A stretch of DNA of 64,000 nucleotides from Brevipalpus yothersi. Lineage: Eukaryota > Arthropoda > Arachnida > Trombidiformes > Tenuipalpidae. Made by a program: the position numbers and the translations under genes. Below are positions 19,469 through 31,700 of this stretch, in pieces. The stretch covers positions 32,317 through 96,316 of the forward strand of contig QZCP01000154.1 in assembly GCA_003956705.1 (NCBI GenBank), read 5' to 3'. The notes beneath the pieces are model-generated. The model was given only the letters and a program-made list of their open reading frames with translations. It was not told the DNA's origin and did not search any database. Within the stretch, counting starts at the first letter, position 1, and each line of letters starts with the position of its first letter.

Positions 19469-21429
19469 GTACCGCATGACAGTAGATACAGCTCATCACC
19501 CGTGAAAGGTTGAACTTCTCCTCCAACAGGATTGTACACGCGCCAGTTACTAGTCCGACGGTTGATACTCCCTCTGATGATCATCTTCGCTAGCTTGTCT
19601 TCAACGTTCTCTCGACTCAGCATTCTTTCTATAATTAGTGGCTCTCTACCACGATCTGATGTGAAGCGTGGATGATATTTGTTGATTACCGCAGCGATGA
19701 CTCTCAGATCTTTCATTGAGTTTTCGATATACTTGTTGTCGATCACGTTAGCAAACTTCTTAAACTTCATCTTTATCTGACCGTTGACTTGTTCCACTTG
19801 AGGTCTGATTTTTGTCAATTTTCTGGATTGATTTGCTTCTCGTGCTGATAGTTGCGCACCTTCAGAGTTTTCCCGACTTCGCCGAACAAATGGAGGATGA
19901 TGAACCTGATAACCTCGTGCTCTCAGTGTTTGAGCAACGTCTCGGAAGCCGCGATCCAGTATGAAAATATCACCAGACTGGAAGAAATTGTTGAAGCCGG
20001 AACTGTAGCTGGAAATATCTCTGAGGATGGTTGCATCATTCTGAGTTGCTGGGAAATTAGGTACTACATCCAAGATATAGCCATCTGGGAGAATTCCAAC
20101 CATTGGCTTGTACAATGATCTATTCTTCTGGACAGAAAATGTTTCGCGCTGGAATTCATTGTTACTACTTTTTTGAACGTATATGTAGGTGGCATCCCAG
20201 ATGGATTGGATAGAGGACTCATTGCTGAGAGGGAACAATGAAGTGGAAATCAAGCTCATGTGCTCAATCGCTCTATCTCTCGTGTAGTTCTCAAACCCCA
20301 AGTTCAATGGAACAAAAGACGACAGCAAACCAGATCTTATCTTCTCCATATTATCCACAAGAGTGCTCTTCTTCAGACCAAAAACAAAGGCTGTTGTTCT
20401 TATTGGTACCCCAGCTCGAAGGAAGAAAAGATAAGGACCCAAGTACTCGTGCAAGCTATCAGGAAGATTAGACTGAAGATCGATGAAGTCGCTCACTTTC
20501 AAAGATGTGAGATGTTGGTACTGTTTATCATTCTCCCGTGTTGGTGGTGGGAGCTTGCATCTACCAGTGTGATTTTGAGAGCTTCTTAGTAATGCAATTG
20601 CTTCTTCGAACTCTCTTGGATTGAGTTCTTCATCTTTTACCGGGATATGAACCCATTCTTCAGTAAGATGAGAGTTGCAGCACCTAGCTCCGAACGGAAT
20701 CAAGATCTGATGGAGCCAAATAGTTTCAACACGTCGAACTTTGGGGACTGTTTTCAAAGCAACAGGTGATCGACAACCGAAGATACATCACGTGTGTGAG
20801 GAGATGGTTTTTTTGGTACCTCTATTGGTGGGTGGAGTCTCAGAGTCATCAGAATCATCGTCATTCGAAGGTTCTTCCCAAGGATCATCAGATTCCCATG
20901 AGCCATCATCACTCGAAGAATATTCAGAAGATGGATAGCTTGACTCACTCCCAATCGCATCATCTGTATCAGTTCTATTACCTGTTGGGATTGATTGGCT
21001 TTCAAAAACAGAGAGAGTTTCAGATCTACTGACATCGTCAAAAGGAAATAGCTCTGATGAAGAGGGCTGAGGTGTTAAACGAGATGGATCAGGCTGTGGC
21101 GATGGGCAAGACGGACCGGGCTGTGGTGATGAGCAAGACGGACCGGGCTGTGGTGATGAGCAAGACGGACCGGGCTGTGGTGATGATCGATCAGATGTGA
21201 GAGATCTTGATCTCATATCTTTCATGTGTCTATCATATAGATTTCTACAAGAAGTACAGATGGAATCACCAATTACTATCAAAAGTGCAGGAGCCTTCTC
21301 TTGAAAAAACTCTCTCATTGATTCATTACAGATTTTATGTATGCGCTGTCCTTTTCTTCTTAATAGTTGCTTAAAAGGAAGTCCGCAGTTTTTACAATTC
21401 TTGGGAGAGTTCATTTTTTTAGATATCAA
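19321..21429 (-). pseudogene. DDE transposase (DDE_Tnp_4-like) with one in-frame stop
   Basis: One minus-strand frame spans 21429 to the TAA at 19321-19323, interrupted only by TGA at 20788-20790. The first 213 residues have cysteine pairs (CKNCG, CTSC), a Pro/Ser-rich part with tandem SSPQPGPSC repeats (about 21100-21190) and an acidic Asp/Ser stretch. After the TGA the frame continues CIFGCRSPVAL, PKVRRVE, IPFGARCC..HL, a zinc-binding region typical of this transposase group. The catalytic domain has Asp in IWDATYIY (near 20190), Asp in FILDRGFRD (near 19953) and Glu in VEQVNGQIK (near 19795). The last 60 or so residues look unlike the family. Either a CGA-to-TGA change killed the gene, or stop readthrough occurs. 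The start could be 21429 or the Met at 21414. Confidence 0.75.
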
Positions 21430-21686
21430 ATAAAATAGAAAAAGCGCAGATACAAGATTTTTTATGAAGATTTTTGCTTTATATTTGGATATACAATAAA
21501 ATAACAGTGATCCCTATTTGCTACAGCTGTTTTCTTTCCAAAACTCTAAAAAAATTTATTCAATCGCTTCAAATCTGGAAAAGAACGAGAAAATGAGATG
21601 GGACGATATACTGTGCTGCTTATTTCAGACCGATAGATGGCGTGACAAAAAAACGAAAAATCGAGCGTGACCCTACTAGTCCCTAG

Positions 21687-21755
21687 GGATAGAAGTAGTT
21701 GCCCAGAGACCAGTTAATGCGAAACTGCGGTCGTCCAGGCAGACTACTTCTATCC
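21687..21755. repeat. Inverted repeat upstream of the transposase
   Basis: GGATAGAAGTAGT (21687-21699) pairs perfectly with its inverse at 21743-21755 around a 43-bp loop. It lies 258 bp upstream of the transposase start on the minus strand and may be a transposase or promoter element. Its role is unknown. Confidence 0.55.
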
Positions 21756-22672
21756 AAACGGTAATGTGAAAGGAAGAGATCTAACCTCCTCCACGACCAA
21801 CGACCAACTGAGAGAAAATTGCTTTTGCATGGAGGTGCCTTGATTTTTTTCGAAAATTTTAGAAGAACTTTTTTCCACTGAAATAGGTATCATATGAGAG
21901 CAAATGGCTCGGGATGGAAAAAAAATGTGACCTCAGGTCAAAAGCCGTTTCGGCCTCGTTTCTATGTGATTTGACTATCTGTTATTGTCAGATCACATGC
22001 TTTAACGGCGTTTTCTGAAAGCTCTGCTCAATTGAAATGTGATCGGACATTCAAACTTTCACCGTCAGATCTCAATCAGAGCGATCTCAGGCCTAAATAG
22101 GCCAAAACGGCCTTTTTCAGCAGTTTTTTGAGATTTTGAAGGTGTTCCCCTCATTTGAGCCCTATAAAATATAGTATTTTCTCAAAGCTTATCAAAAGTT
22201 ACATCTCACACGGGGCATCCGGTTTTGTCTCCAGGTCATTTGGTTGACCTTGAGAGGCTAAAACTGCTTTTTTCGTGGTTTTTCCGGTTTTCGAAACTGT
22301 TCCGCACTAGGAGACAAATTGAAATACATATTTTCTGATAGAATACAAAAAGATACGTCCAAAAACATATGTCTGGTTTTGTCTCCAGGGTGGGCAATTC
22401 ATCATTTTTTCGAAAAACTCGATTTTTGCAGAATTTTCACCTGTTTTTGGGTTTTTGAGATACCGAGACTTATTCAAAAGCAGTTTTTGGTATAATTTTT
22501 GGAATTCTCATCTAATTTATCGTCGGAAAAAGTGCTTTTTTCCAATTTTCGAAAAAAGTTCTAACGTTCAGGTCACTATTTCGATATCACGAGTTCTAAG
22601 CGTCTGATCGAATTTTCGATGCGATATTTGTTCTTTTCGTCGAAAGTTCACCTAGGATCGAAAAAAAACCCA

Positions 22673-22700
22673 AAACGGGCGAATTCCGGACATGTCCTTT
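22673..22700 (-). repeat. Right terminal inverted repeat of the DNA transposon
   Basis: Read on the minus strand it starts AAAGGACATGTCCGGA and continues ATTCGCCCGTTTTG. It is the partner of the repeat at 18561-18588. Confidence 0.75.
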
Positions 22701-22716
22701 ATTTCAAATTTCATTC

Positions 22717-24118
22717 ATGTCTTTCATGGTAAGAGATATCATTACTTAACCGTTATACCTATACCTATCATCTCAAACTAATCAACGTATCGCCTACAGC
22801 TTGGATCAGCTAGAGAAAAAGAGCTGAAAGAAGCTATTCGTGAACTTCTCAGTGATCGACATCAAAGTACAAGATTTGAGCAAGTGATAAGGAAAATAAT
22901 TGGTGAAAATATTTGTAATCTCAATGTTCTAACGAAAGATGACCACCAAGCTTCAAGTTCCAGGATGCTCACTGACGAAGGGAAACCAAGTTACTGTGGA
23001 GAGGATGATAAGATTTCCGAACAGATTGTGGAGGATGGAAAAGTTCATCCGAAAAAATTTCAGAATTATGACCGGGATACATCATCTAAACCTCATATCA
23101 TCCAATCTTCAAAGCGAACAAGGAAAGATTTCAATCCACCTCCGAATTGCGATGAGCTTGATTTCGGAAGTGAAACCGACATAAACATACAAAGAAGTTC
23201 CAAAATGATAAGTGCAGAAGAATTTCGGATTCAAACTGATAATGAGACCAAATCAATGCCCAGCGACTGTCAGAAGAATATGAGGATTAATTTAACTGAT
23301 GAGAATATCTATGTTGATGAAGCAATGGGTTGTGAATACCAAATCATTTATCAAGGGAAGGCTATTGATAAGAACTTTTTGCAGCAAATTGTTGAAACAA
23401 AAACTAAGAAGAGGAAGCATGGATGGCTTCCCTGTACGGTTCATGATGAGTGTACTTTTTCGAAGCCTCCAGAAGTAGAAAAGTGGAGAAGCAGAATCAA
23501 TTCAATGCAGACTCAAGAAGGCACATCAGAAGTTCTCTAGTTAGATATTTGTGCAGAGTATGTCTTCTTACATTCAGCTACTCAGAGAGCCCAGTATGTC
23601 ATCTAATAAAGCACTCGAGAGCACCAACTAATATACCAACTTCTCTGAAATCAAAGAGAAAAGTGAAAACTGGAGGGACTACTCCAAAAAGCAGGGCACC
23701 TCATCCAGAGTCCTTGTTAATGGATTATCAAGGAAAATACAAACTCCAACTGACTGATGAGAATATGCAGACTATGTCCACCACTGGCTATAAATATCAA
23801 ATCTATTACAAAGGGCTAGCTATCAGTAAAGATCAATTGAAGCATATTGTTGAGAAAAAGGTTATAAAATTGAAATCTGGATTATTTCTCTGCCCACTCC
23901 ACGTAGACTGTCCATATTCGAGCAAATCAAAAAATAAACCTTTGTTTAAATATGAAGTGGTACGACATACTGCAATGGCTTTCATCACGTACTTATGCAG
24001 ATACTGTTTTCACAAAGCTAATAATCCAGCTCCGATGCATAGCCATCTGAAGCGCCATCAAATCCGTGAACTGCAATGTGCTTCAAAAAGTGTCAACTAC
24101 CTGTCGAAAATTCCCTAA
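22717..24118 (+). pseudogene. A6: two-module family gene broken by a small deletion
   Basis: Exon 1 is 22717-22728 (Met-Ser-Phe-Met) and exon 2 starts at 22800 (LGSAREKELKEAIRELL) after a 71-bp intron ending GCCTACAG. The frame runs through the acidic linker and the first part of module 1 (YQIIYQGKAIDK; CTVHDEC) and ends at TAG 23538-23540. Compared with A11, about 4 nt are missing near 23490-23500. The rest of module 1 (finger YLCRVC, HLIKH) and a beta-type module 2 (CPLHVDC, finger YLCRYC, HLKRH) continue in another frame to 24118 without further stops. The predicted product would be 250 residues with no finger. The DNA transposon also sits just upstream and cuts off the family promoter. 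Decay looks recent because only one lesion is seen. Confidence 0.82.
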
Positions 24119-24789
24119 CACACTGTAGCCTCATGTGTCAAGAACTGCACTTTTATGTGAAGCATGTTTTGACCAGTATTGGCTAGTCTCACAGTATTTT
24201 ATTGCTATTATTCTCCATGATCGGTCTATTCACAGTTGTAAGAGTTTTTATTAATCTGCATGAAATATTCTTTTTGATGAGAAATATCGTTAACTTATCA
24301 GCCACCAATCATTTCAATTCTAACTTCCATTTTGCACATTGAGTTGTAAAGAAAAGATCACACAGTAGCCATCCAAGAAATTCTTCGCAAAGGAATCGTT
24401 CATGATTCAAGTTGGCGGTCAGAAAATCGATTGATTCACTACTAATCAAACACAGAAGAACTATTCGAGGGTTTCCTGTACCGAATCGAAATAAACTACC
24501 AGTTTTCAATAGTTTCCAATGCTGGTAAATTTTTTCCTCCCAAATGACAGGAAGAACAATGTCAACAAGTGTGCATTGTAGGGTGACTGGCATCACTCCC
24601 TGTTGTCAAAATAGTATTGTATACCTCTTTTGAAGACCTGTTAATTTTTGAATTTTTTGAGTTTATTTCCACGTGGTGTGGTGTTTTCGTTGAATTGTTG
24701 GATCGATTAGGAAGTTTGAGGATCTGGGAAGAAGCAAAAAAATTGACATCCTGGCACCAGGAAAGACCAGAATAGGAATTATAAATGGT
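24119..24789. repeat. Spacer downstream of A6, B-type leader remnants
   Basis: Contains the GATCACACAGTAGCCATCC block (near 24355) and sequence like that upstream of B1 (GGGTGACTGGCATCACTCCCTG, near 24578). No intact gene. Confidence 0.5.
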
Positions 24790-24925
24790 CTGAAAAGCAA
24801 TAGGATCAAACTGACTGATATAAATATCTGTGATCATTCGAGAACTGGATGCGAGTATCTAATGTATCATAGAGTTGAGCCAATCGATAAAAACTCCTTG
24901 AAATCTAGTAACATAGTTACCGATC
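24790..24925 (+). pseudogene. Relic of a B-type module
   Basis: One frame reads NRIKLTDINICDHSRTG, then CEYLMYHRVEPIDKNSLK. This aligns with the start of a family module (LTDxNIYxxxxTGxxYQIYYxGxPIDKxSL). The sequence then loses the frame. It corresponds to the relic at 7285-7320, so it marks a second lost B locus, between A6 and A7. Confidence 0.6.
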
Positions 24926-25722
24926 TCATCACTCATATAAATAGATTATTGAGAAGAATTTGGTAGAGACATCATATTGAAGAGCCACATTCTTTTCTTG
25001 TTCTATGAAACTGATCGACCCTTCACAACTTCTTCACCATTTCAAAATTTTCTAAATATTGAATCACCGGAACACAACTAGCTAGTACAGTGGCCACTTC
25101 GGACGAGATTGAGAGAAGACTAACTTTCTTACACTGTTCATCTTTGAGCATACACATGTACGTGCTGATCTAATATTTATATGTAACTATACACTATGTA
25201 CTCTCATCTGAGTTGCAAAATTGGCCCATTTGGGGTGGCCAGAATTTCAGAGATTTTATCTCAAATATTCTTTTTGGTAAGAGACTTTCTAATTCTATTA
25301 TAAAAAAGAGAAATTGAATCAGCTATTGCTTGTGACAAGTGTCAAATGAGTTAAACTTTGTGAAAGAGCTTTTTATCAGAGAGATCCACACTAAGAGCTT
25401 ATAAACCATTCCTTTCCTCTTCATCCTCTTCACAAGCATAATTCATCCCTTATCACTGTTTATTTGCATAGTGAATTAGACTTGCAATTGAATTATGATG
25501 AGTTTTCTGTTCACTTGCAATTCAAGCGTCATAATGTCGTTCCTTTGATTTACATCACAGTGCTTCCATTTTTTAGAGCTTCCATTTCGGAACCTTGCAA
25601 AGTTATTACGTTATTATAAAGTTAATATTAAGGTAGTGAACTATTTCATTACTTAAATTATTAATTATCGTCTCACATACAGCTGTTCATGGAGCGTGAA
25701 GCGTTAACGAATTTATTTTAAA
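24926..25722. repeat. Spacer with vestigial 5' module upstream of A7
   Basis: A decayed exon 1/donor (ATTCTTTTTGGTAAGAGAC, near 25268) and exon-2 start (AAAAAAGAGAAATTGAATCAGCTATT, near 25301) lie about 450 bp before the working ones. Octamer ATTTGCAT is at 25462-25469 and CAGCTG at 25680-25685, 254 and 38 bp before the start codon. Confidence 0.55.
25462..25685 (+). promoter_or_regulatory. Candidate promoter region of A7 (octamer and E-box)
   Basis: ATTTGCAT (25462-25469) and CAGCTG (25680-25685) are kept at similar spacing before A3, A7, A9 and A11. This is a candidate control region, inferred from conservation among duplicates only. Confidence 0.3.
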
Positions 25723-27075
25723 ATGTCTCTTATGGTAAGATTTTCACGATTGTAATGTTATCACTATTTTACCTGATCATTTTTTCGTGTATAGATTGAA
25801 TTCGCTAGAAAAGAGGAACTGAAGGAAGCTATTCGTGAGCTTCTACGAGATGGGAATCAAAGGACAAGATTCGAGCAAGTGATTAAAAAAATAATTGATG
25901 AGAATATTTGTAATCTCAATGTTCAAACGCAAGATGGAGAACAAATACCAAATTCCATAATGAGTATTGGCGAAGGGAAACCAAGTTATATTGACCAGGA
26001 TGAACAACTTCCTCAGCTGTTTGTGAAAGATGAAGAAACAAACTTGGAAAGTTTTCGGGACTCTAATCTTGGTCTGAAAACATGGAAACCTAATTCCATC
26101 CAATCTTCCAAACGAACCAGTGAGGAATTGAATCGACGATCAAATTTCGATAAGGATGATCTCGAAAGTGAAGCCAACATTGAAATACGAGGAACTTCCA
26201 AGATGATAAAAGCAGAAGAATTTCTGATTCAAACTGACATCAAGACAAAAGCAACCCTCATCGATCGTCACAAAAAGATGAGAGTCGATTTGACTGATGA
26301 CAATATCTATATTGATAAATCAACTAGCTTCGGATACCAAATCATTTATCAAGGGAGAGCCATTGATAAGAAGTGTTTAGAACAGATTACTGAAACAAAA
26401 GCTGAGAAGACAAATTCTGGATTTCTTCTCTGTAAGATTCACGATGAGTGTTCTTATTCAAAGCCTCCAGAAAAAAAGAGGTTGATCAAGCAGAATCGAT
26501 TCAATAGACACTCAAGAAGCCACATCAGTAGTAACTTGGTTAAATATTTTTGCAGAGTATGTCTCCGTACATTGAGCTATTCGTTGACTATAGCATCTCA
26601 TCTAAGAAGGCACCTAAAACCAACCTTCTTAAAAAACTCTGAGGGGCCAACAGGAGATGTGGATATCAAGAAGATTACGCCAAAAATCATGCAACCTCAT
26701 CCAGATTTATCCTTAATTGATTACCAAGAGAAATATAGACTAGGAATCACTAACCAGAATATGCATAGTTACTCGAAATTTGACTGTAAATATCAGATCT
26801 ATTACAAAGGCCGAGCTATCGATAAAGATCAATTGAAGCAAATCATGGAGAAGAAGGTTATCAAATTGAAATCTGGATTATTCCTCTGTCCACTCCATGA
26901 AGACTGTCCATATTCGAGAGAGAAATCATCGATAAAAAGGAGAGGCCCATTTAATCGAACTGTTTTGGAACATACTGGAGCTGCTTTCATCACATATCTG
27001 TGTAGACACTGTTTCCATAAATTCAATTGTTCCGTCTCCATTTATAGACATCTCAGAATTCACTATAATTCATGA
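25723..27075 (+). CDS. A7: two-module zinc-finger family protein (430 aa)
   Basis: Exon 1 is 25723-25734 (Met-Ser-Leu-Met) and exon 2 is 25795-27075, after a 60-bp intron ending GTATAG. The N-terminus is IEFARKEELKEAIRELL. Module 1 has YQIIYQGRAIDK, CKIHDEC and the finger YFCRVC, HLRRH. Module 2 has YQIYYKGRAIDK, CPLHEDC and the finger YLCRHC, HLRIH. The linker is of the GPTGDVDIKKITPKIMQPHP type shared with A3, A9 and A12. A7 and A9 agree closely over the acidic spacer (SFRDSNLGLKTWKPNSIQS), consistent with recent duplication or gene conversion. The frame is fully open. The function is unknown. Confidence 0.77.
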
Positions 27076-28293
27076 AAATATGAATGTTATGAATATTATA
27101 AATGTACTCATAATGTTAATTCGAAGAGTCATTCAGCTCTTTGTTCATCTCCAATAGTGCCAATGAGGTACAATTTGATCATTAAAACGTTCTGGTTTTA
27201 ATCAGAGCGATAAGAATTCTGATGAACAGAAACTGATTTGAATTATGATCGAGCTCTTTCTGTCCACATAGTAAAATGTTTTATCAAAGTTATCAGTGCA
27301 AAAACATTAGGAATTTTTTTAATCATTGAAGAATATTGATGTTATGAATAACATAGAATTTATATCAAATTAGGCTCTTCTTCTTCCTTCTCAACAAAAC
27401 TTTTGAATTAGAATTTTGAATAGGTATATTTTGTTCTAAATAGTGCATGGCTATCACAATAGTGTATCGTAAATAAATGAGTGCATTCATTTATGTTCTT
27501 TTATCTCACTTCATGGGCACAATAATTGAATGAAAAAAGTATGAGTCCAATAATTGTGAGGGAACAAATACTCCACAAAAGTTCAAGCTATAAATTCAAA
27601 ATTATTGCCACCATCAGCAATGGATGATAATATTCGTTGGTCTACGATATAAAATGTAATAATGGAGAAAGGAGCGATCTAATGGGTTGGAAATTCATCA
27701 AAAAACATCCCAGCAATAAGCCGGGTGATCATCACTTCTCATAACTGTCCTGTGAATCCAATCAGAATCATCGGGCCCAGAGAGAAGTATGTTTATATTT
27801 CCTAAGAGACAATTTTCATGATATAAAGCCTCAATTGTCAACCACAACATCAATTTTACAGTTTTTCCATTTATCAATCCTTTTGAGGGCATGCAAGAAT
27901 TATCAATCTGGCTCAAGATTGCTAACTCATAGTCATCACTCGTTTGAATGCCTGGTACAGATGAGGGATGTGCTAAAGAAGCACCATTCAAATCATTCAT
28001 CCATTCAATCTTAACATCATTGTGAAACCAATGAACCCATTTCCTTATTAATCGAAACGTTTTTGTGAAAAATTACCAAAAATAGTCGATAATTAAGTTA
28101 TAATACCTCATCATTCGGAATTAATTCAACAGGTAGGTATATTCATTCATCCATAGGTATTCAATAGGTATATCGATGCATCATATCGATACTCTTGAAA
28201 ATTTAGATAGACCGCTGTTTTCCCCACATTTTATTTTCTCACCAAAAACGGAAAGTCATCATCAAAGAATGACATGTACACTAACAATTAGTT
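27076..28293. repeat. Spacer between A7 and A8, left part
   Basis: Copy of 11631-12840, cut by the LTR element at 28294. No gene. The TTCGTTGGTCTACG and CACTCGTTTGAATG blocks are present near 27636 and 27939. Confidence 0.6.
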
Positions 28294-28702
28294 TGTAAGT
28301 TTTTCGGTGGTTAGAATGAATTCTTATTCGGAAGACGGAAACTTTGATTTAGGATCAATTATTGAATTATAATTAAACACAGAAATACTTATTCAGTTAG
28401 TGATTAAGATTAATGATTGAGAGATGGAGTTTTCACTATTAGATCTTATATTGGTTATATTCAGTTGGACATGTATTGTAATAATGAAATTATGGATATT
28501 ATGTAGCTGTTGCTTTTATACTAAATTGAGGATCATAATAGGAACAGTTGAGTGAGAATTAAATATACTAAATCGTGTGATCAGAGGGTTGCGCTTCCGG
28601 ATAATTAATAATTAATACTGCTGATGCTATAGTGTTCATCCGTTAATCGACGTGTCATTCAATGTTTCTGGATCTTTCTTGGAGAAAACTCAAATCCTTA
28701 CA
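28294..28702 (-). repeat. 3' LTR of retrotransposon 1
   Basis: 409 bp with TG...CA ends. The purine-rich tract beside it (minus-strand AAAGGCCGGGGA, plus 28703-28714) is the expected plus-strand primer site. Confidence 0.92.
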
Positions 28703-28795
28703 TCCCCGGCCTTTAGACCTCGTGTTGATTTCGAAGCGGCTTGATGAGCTTGGAAGAAAAATCAAAAAGCATTAAAAGTTCAAAACTTTAGGGAT

Positions 28796-31700
28796 TCAAT
28801 CTTTCGATGGTCTGGATTCATGGAAGGGATGCATTTGTTCAGAATTGACTAAATTGTTTCTTTTCATACCAGATGGAAATTCTAGCTTGTAGGAATTTTC
28901 AGAGATCTTTTCTAGGATCTTAAAAGGACCTAATCTTCTAGGTTCGAGTTTACCGAAAGTATTGGAATCAATAAGGACTAAGTCTCCAATTTGGAACCTA
29001 CATGGGACGTGTTTCGAATCATAAATAGTCTTATTCTTCTCATGTGATCGGAGCGAATTCTTATACGCTAGTTTTCTAGCATCATTGAGAGATGGACATT
29101 GGATTAGACTATTTTCAAAGCTTGAGATTCCTGTTAGCAAGAATCTTGGTGAGAATCCTGTGGAATCATGGAGCGAGTTATTGTACTCTTCTACACAAAG
29201 ATTGACAAGAGTAGTCCAGGATTTAGTGGGGTTTTCATGGTATTTGCAACGGAGGCGATCGATGAGAGTTTGGTTGACTCTCTCGACTAGTCCATTACAT
29301 TTGGGTGTGTGAGGTGGAGTGAATATGATAGAAATTTTTGAAGAGGAGAGAAAGTCTTGGAATGATTTTGAGCGTATGGATGGGTAATTATCGCTTAGGA
29401 TGGTTTTAGATTGTCCTATCTTCAGTATGTCTTGGATCAATTTTTGAAAGTCTTTTGCTTTTTGATGGCGAGATGTTGAGACCCATAAGAATCTAGTGAA
29501 TTGATCAATAGCGAGATGCAAGTATCGTTGTCTAGAGTTGTATCCTTCGAAACCACTAACTGTGTCAATGGCAATTAGATCGAAAGGATTTTTTGGATGA
29601 GGTAGAGAAGATAAGGTTCCTAATCTGCGAGCTCTTTTAATCTTATTTAGTTGGCATGTTTCACAGGCATTGATGAAGTTTTTTATATCATTGGTCATAT
29701 CAGGCCAATAATAGGTTTTGGAAATCATCTGGAGAGTTTTCTTGGTGCCAACGTGGCCAAACTCTAGATGGAATTGGTGGATTAGTTTCTCTCTTAGAGA
29801 TGGTGGAATGAAGATTTGTGTGAAGAGTCCCTTTTTTCGGGTAATGATCCCATGCGGATCTTTTTTGGATGGCAAATGCATGCCTTGATTTTCGAGGGCT
29901 TGTGCTCGAGTTATTTCTTCTTTGGTCAGAAGATTCACAATTTTTATGTGTTGCTCATGGCAGTAATGTGGCAAATGCATGCCTAGATTGGTTGGAAATT
30001 TTTGGTTTTCTTTCTCGGGTTTTATGAGAAGATTGATCCATTTAGGATGCCGTTCGTGATGATAATCATCCAAAACTGGACTACGTGATAGCGCGTCCGC
30101 TTCAGCGTTTTGATGTCCAGGTCTGTATTGGATATTGATATCATACTGGCTTAATTTGAGGGACCAATTGAAGAGACGGGAGTTTGGTTTCTTCATTTTG
30201 CTGAGCCATTTCAGGGCTTGATGGTCAGTAATGACTGTGAAATTTTTACCATATAGGTAATGATGCCAATAATCTAGGGTTTCAACTATTGCATAGCATT
30301 CCAACTCACTTGCACCATAATTCTTATGATGTGGTTGGAGCTTTTTGGAAAAATATGCTACAGGATGTAACTTTCTATCAGAGCCTTCCTGTTTCAGGAC
30401 ACCTCCAATACCAACTCTACTTGCATCAGTTTGTACAAAACAATGTTTTTTAGGATCATAAATTTGTAAAATAGGAGAGGAAGAGAGAAGGATCCTAATT
30501 TGATTGAAAGCTTTTTCAGCCTCATCATTCCATTGGAATGGATTGGATTTTTTGAGTAGCATGAAGAGAGGGGCGAGAATCTCAGTCACATTTGGGATAA
30601 ACTTTCTATAGTAATTAACTTTACCTAAGAAGCATTGAAGAGACTTTATGTTGTGAGGACGAGGGAATTTCTCAATTGCTATGGTGTTACTGTTCAAAGG
30701 GGATATTTGATTCTCAGAAATATGATGACCTAGGTAGTCAACTTCTGTTTGGAAAAATTTACATTTGGAAAGCTTAAGTTTGATGGATTCTTTTTCGAAA
30801 GCGTTGAGGACTGATTCAACATGCATTTTATGTTCTTCTAAGGATCCAGAATGGATTAAGATATCATCGATATAGTTATGAGCAAAGTCTCTTAGATTGT
30901 ACTTCTCTAATATTCTATATATTACTCTTTGGAAAATAGCTGGACTGTTACGGTAGCCAAAAGGCATAACAAGCCACTCATAGTGGTCATTTTGAGTAAC
31001 AAATCCTGTCCTATTAATATGGTCTTCTTTCATTTTAATATGCCAGAAGCCACAACTGATGTCCAGAGTTGTAAAATATTTACTACCCGAGAGTTTATCA
31101 ATGATATCTTCAATCCTGGGGAAAGGGAAGTTGTCAGCAATTGCGATCTTATTCAATTGTCTGAAGTCTATACACGATCTAGATTTTTCACCTTCATCTT
31201 TCTTGTTAACTAAGGTAACAGGGAATGAATATGGAGAGAATGACTTTCTGATGAGATTATACTTAAGAAGTAGATTGAGCTGATTTTCTAGCAATTTTTG
31301 ATCCTTTTCGGAACATCTATATGGCTTAAGAGAGATCGGAATTTCAGACTTGAGATCGATCCTACACGATTCCAGATTGATACAGCCTACATCATATTTA
31401 TGTTTTGCAAATATATTAGAATATTGAGAGAGAATATCATTAATTAGATCTTGTTTGGAGCTAAATTCAGAATAATTAACTTCATAATCAGATGGATAAA
31501 TGATCAGCTGAATCTCATTCTCAGTTATTTCTCCTTCAAATTCTATTCTTTGAATAATTCTATAATCAGATCCAAAATTGAGTTCAAATCGATTGATATT
31601 GTCTAGACCTAAGATGAAATCTTGTTTGGAATCAGGAACAACAAACAATTTGATTTCTTCAGTAACTAAACCTATTGTGACCGGAACGATGATATAGCCT

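Larger units (their letters stand above)
18564..22697 (-). mobile_element. PIF/ISL2EU-like DNA transposon (about 4.13 kb)
   Basis: The ends are inverted copies starting GGACATGTCCGGA, or AAAGGACATGTCCGGA if the flanking AAA/TTT are included. They continue imperfectly to CCCGTTTT, about 25 bp in all. The first ten bases are themselves palindromic. The element carries a minus-strand DDE transposase and a small plus-strand ORF. Comparison with paralogous leaders (GCGTTAACGAATTTATTT at 25701-25718) shows flanks GCGTTAACAAA and TTTATTTCAAA reading straight across, with no obvious target duplication. Insertion lies 19 bp before the A6 start codon. About 0.6 kb (left) and 1.2 kb (right) inside the ends are noncoding. 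Confidence 0.75.

Noticed and set aside
19119..19526. Minus-strand frames of 104-135 codons at the transposase 3' end
   Set aside because: They are other frames of the transposase tail and of the antisense small ORF, with no motifs of their own.
21090..21190. Tandem 27-bp repeats that might suggest a CRISPR or satellite
   Set aside because: They are in frame and encode the SSPQPGPSC repeats of the transposase N-terminal part.
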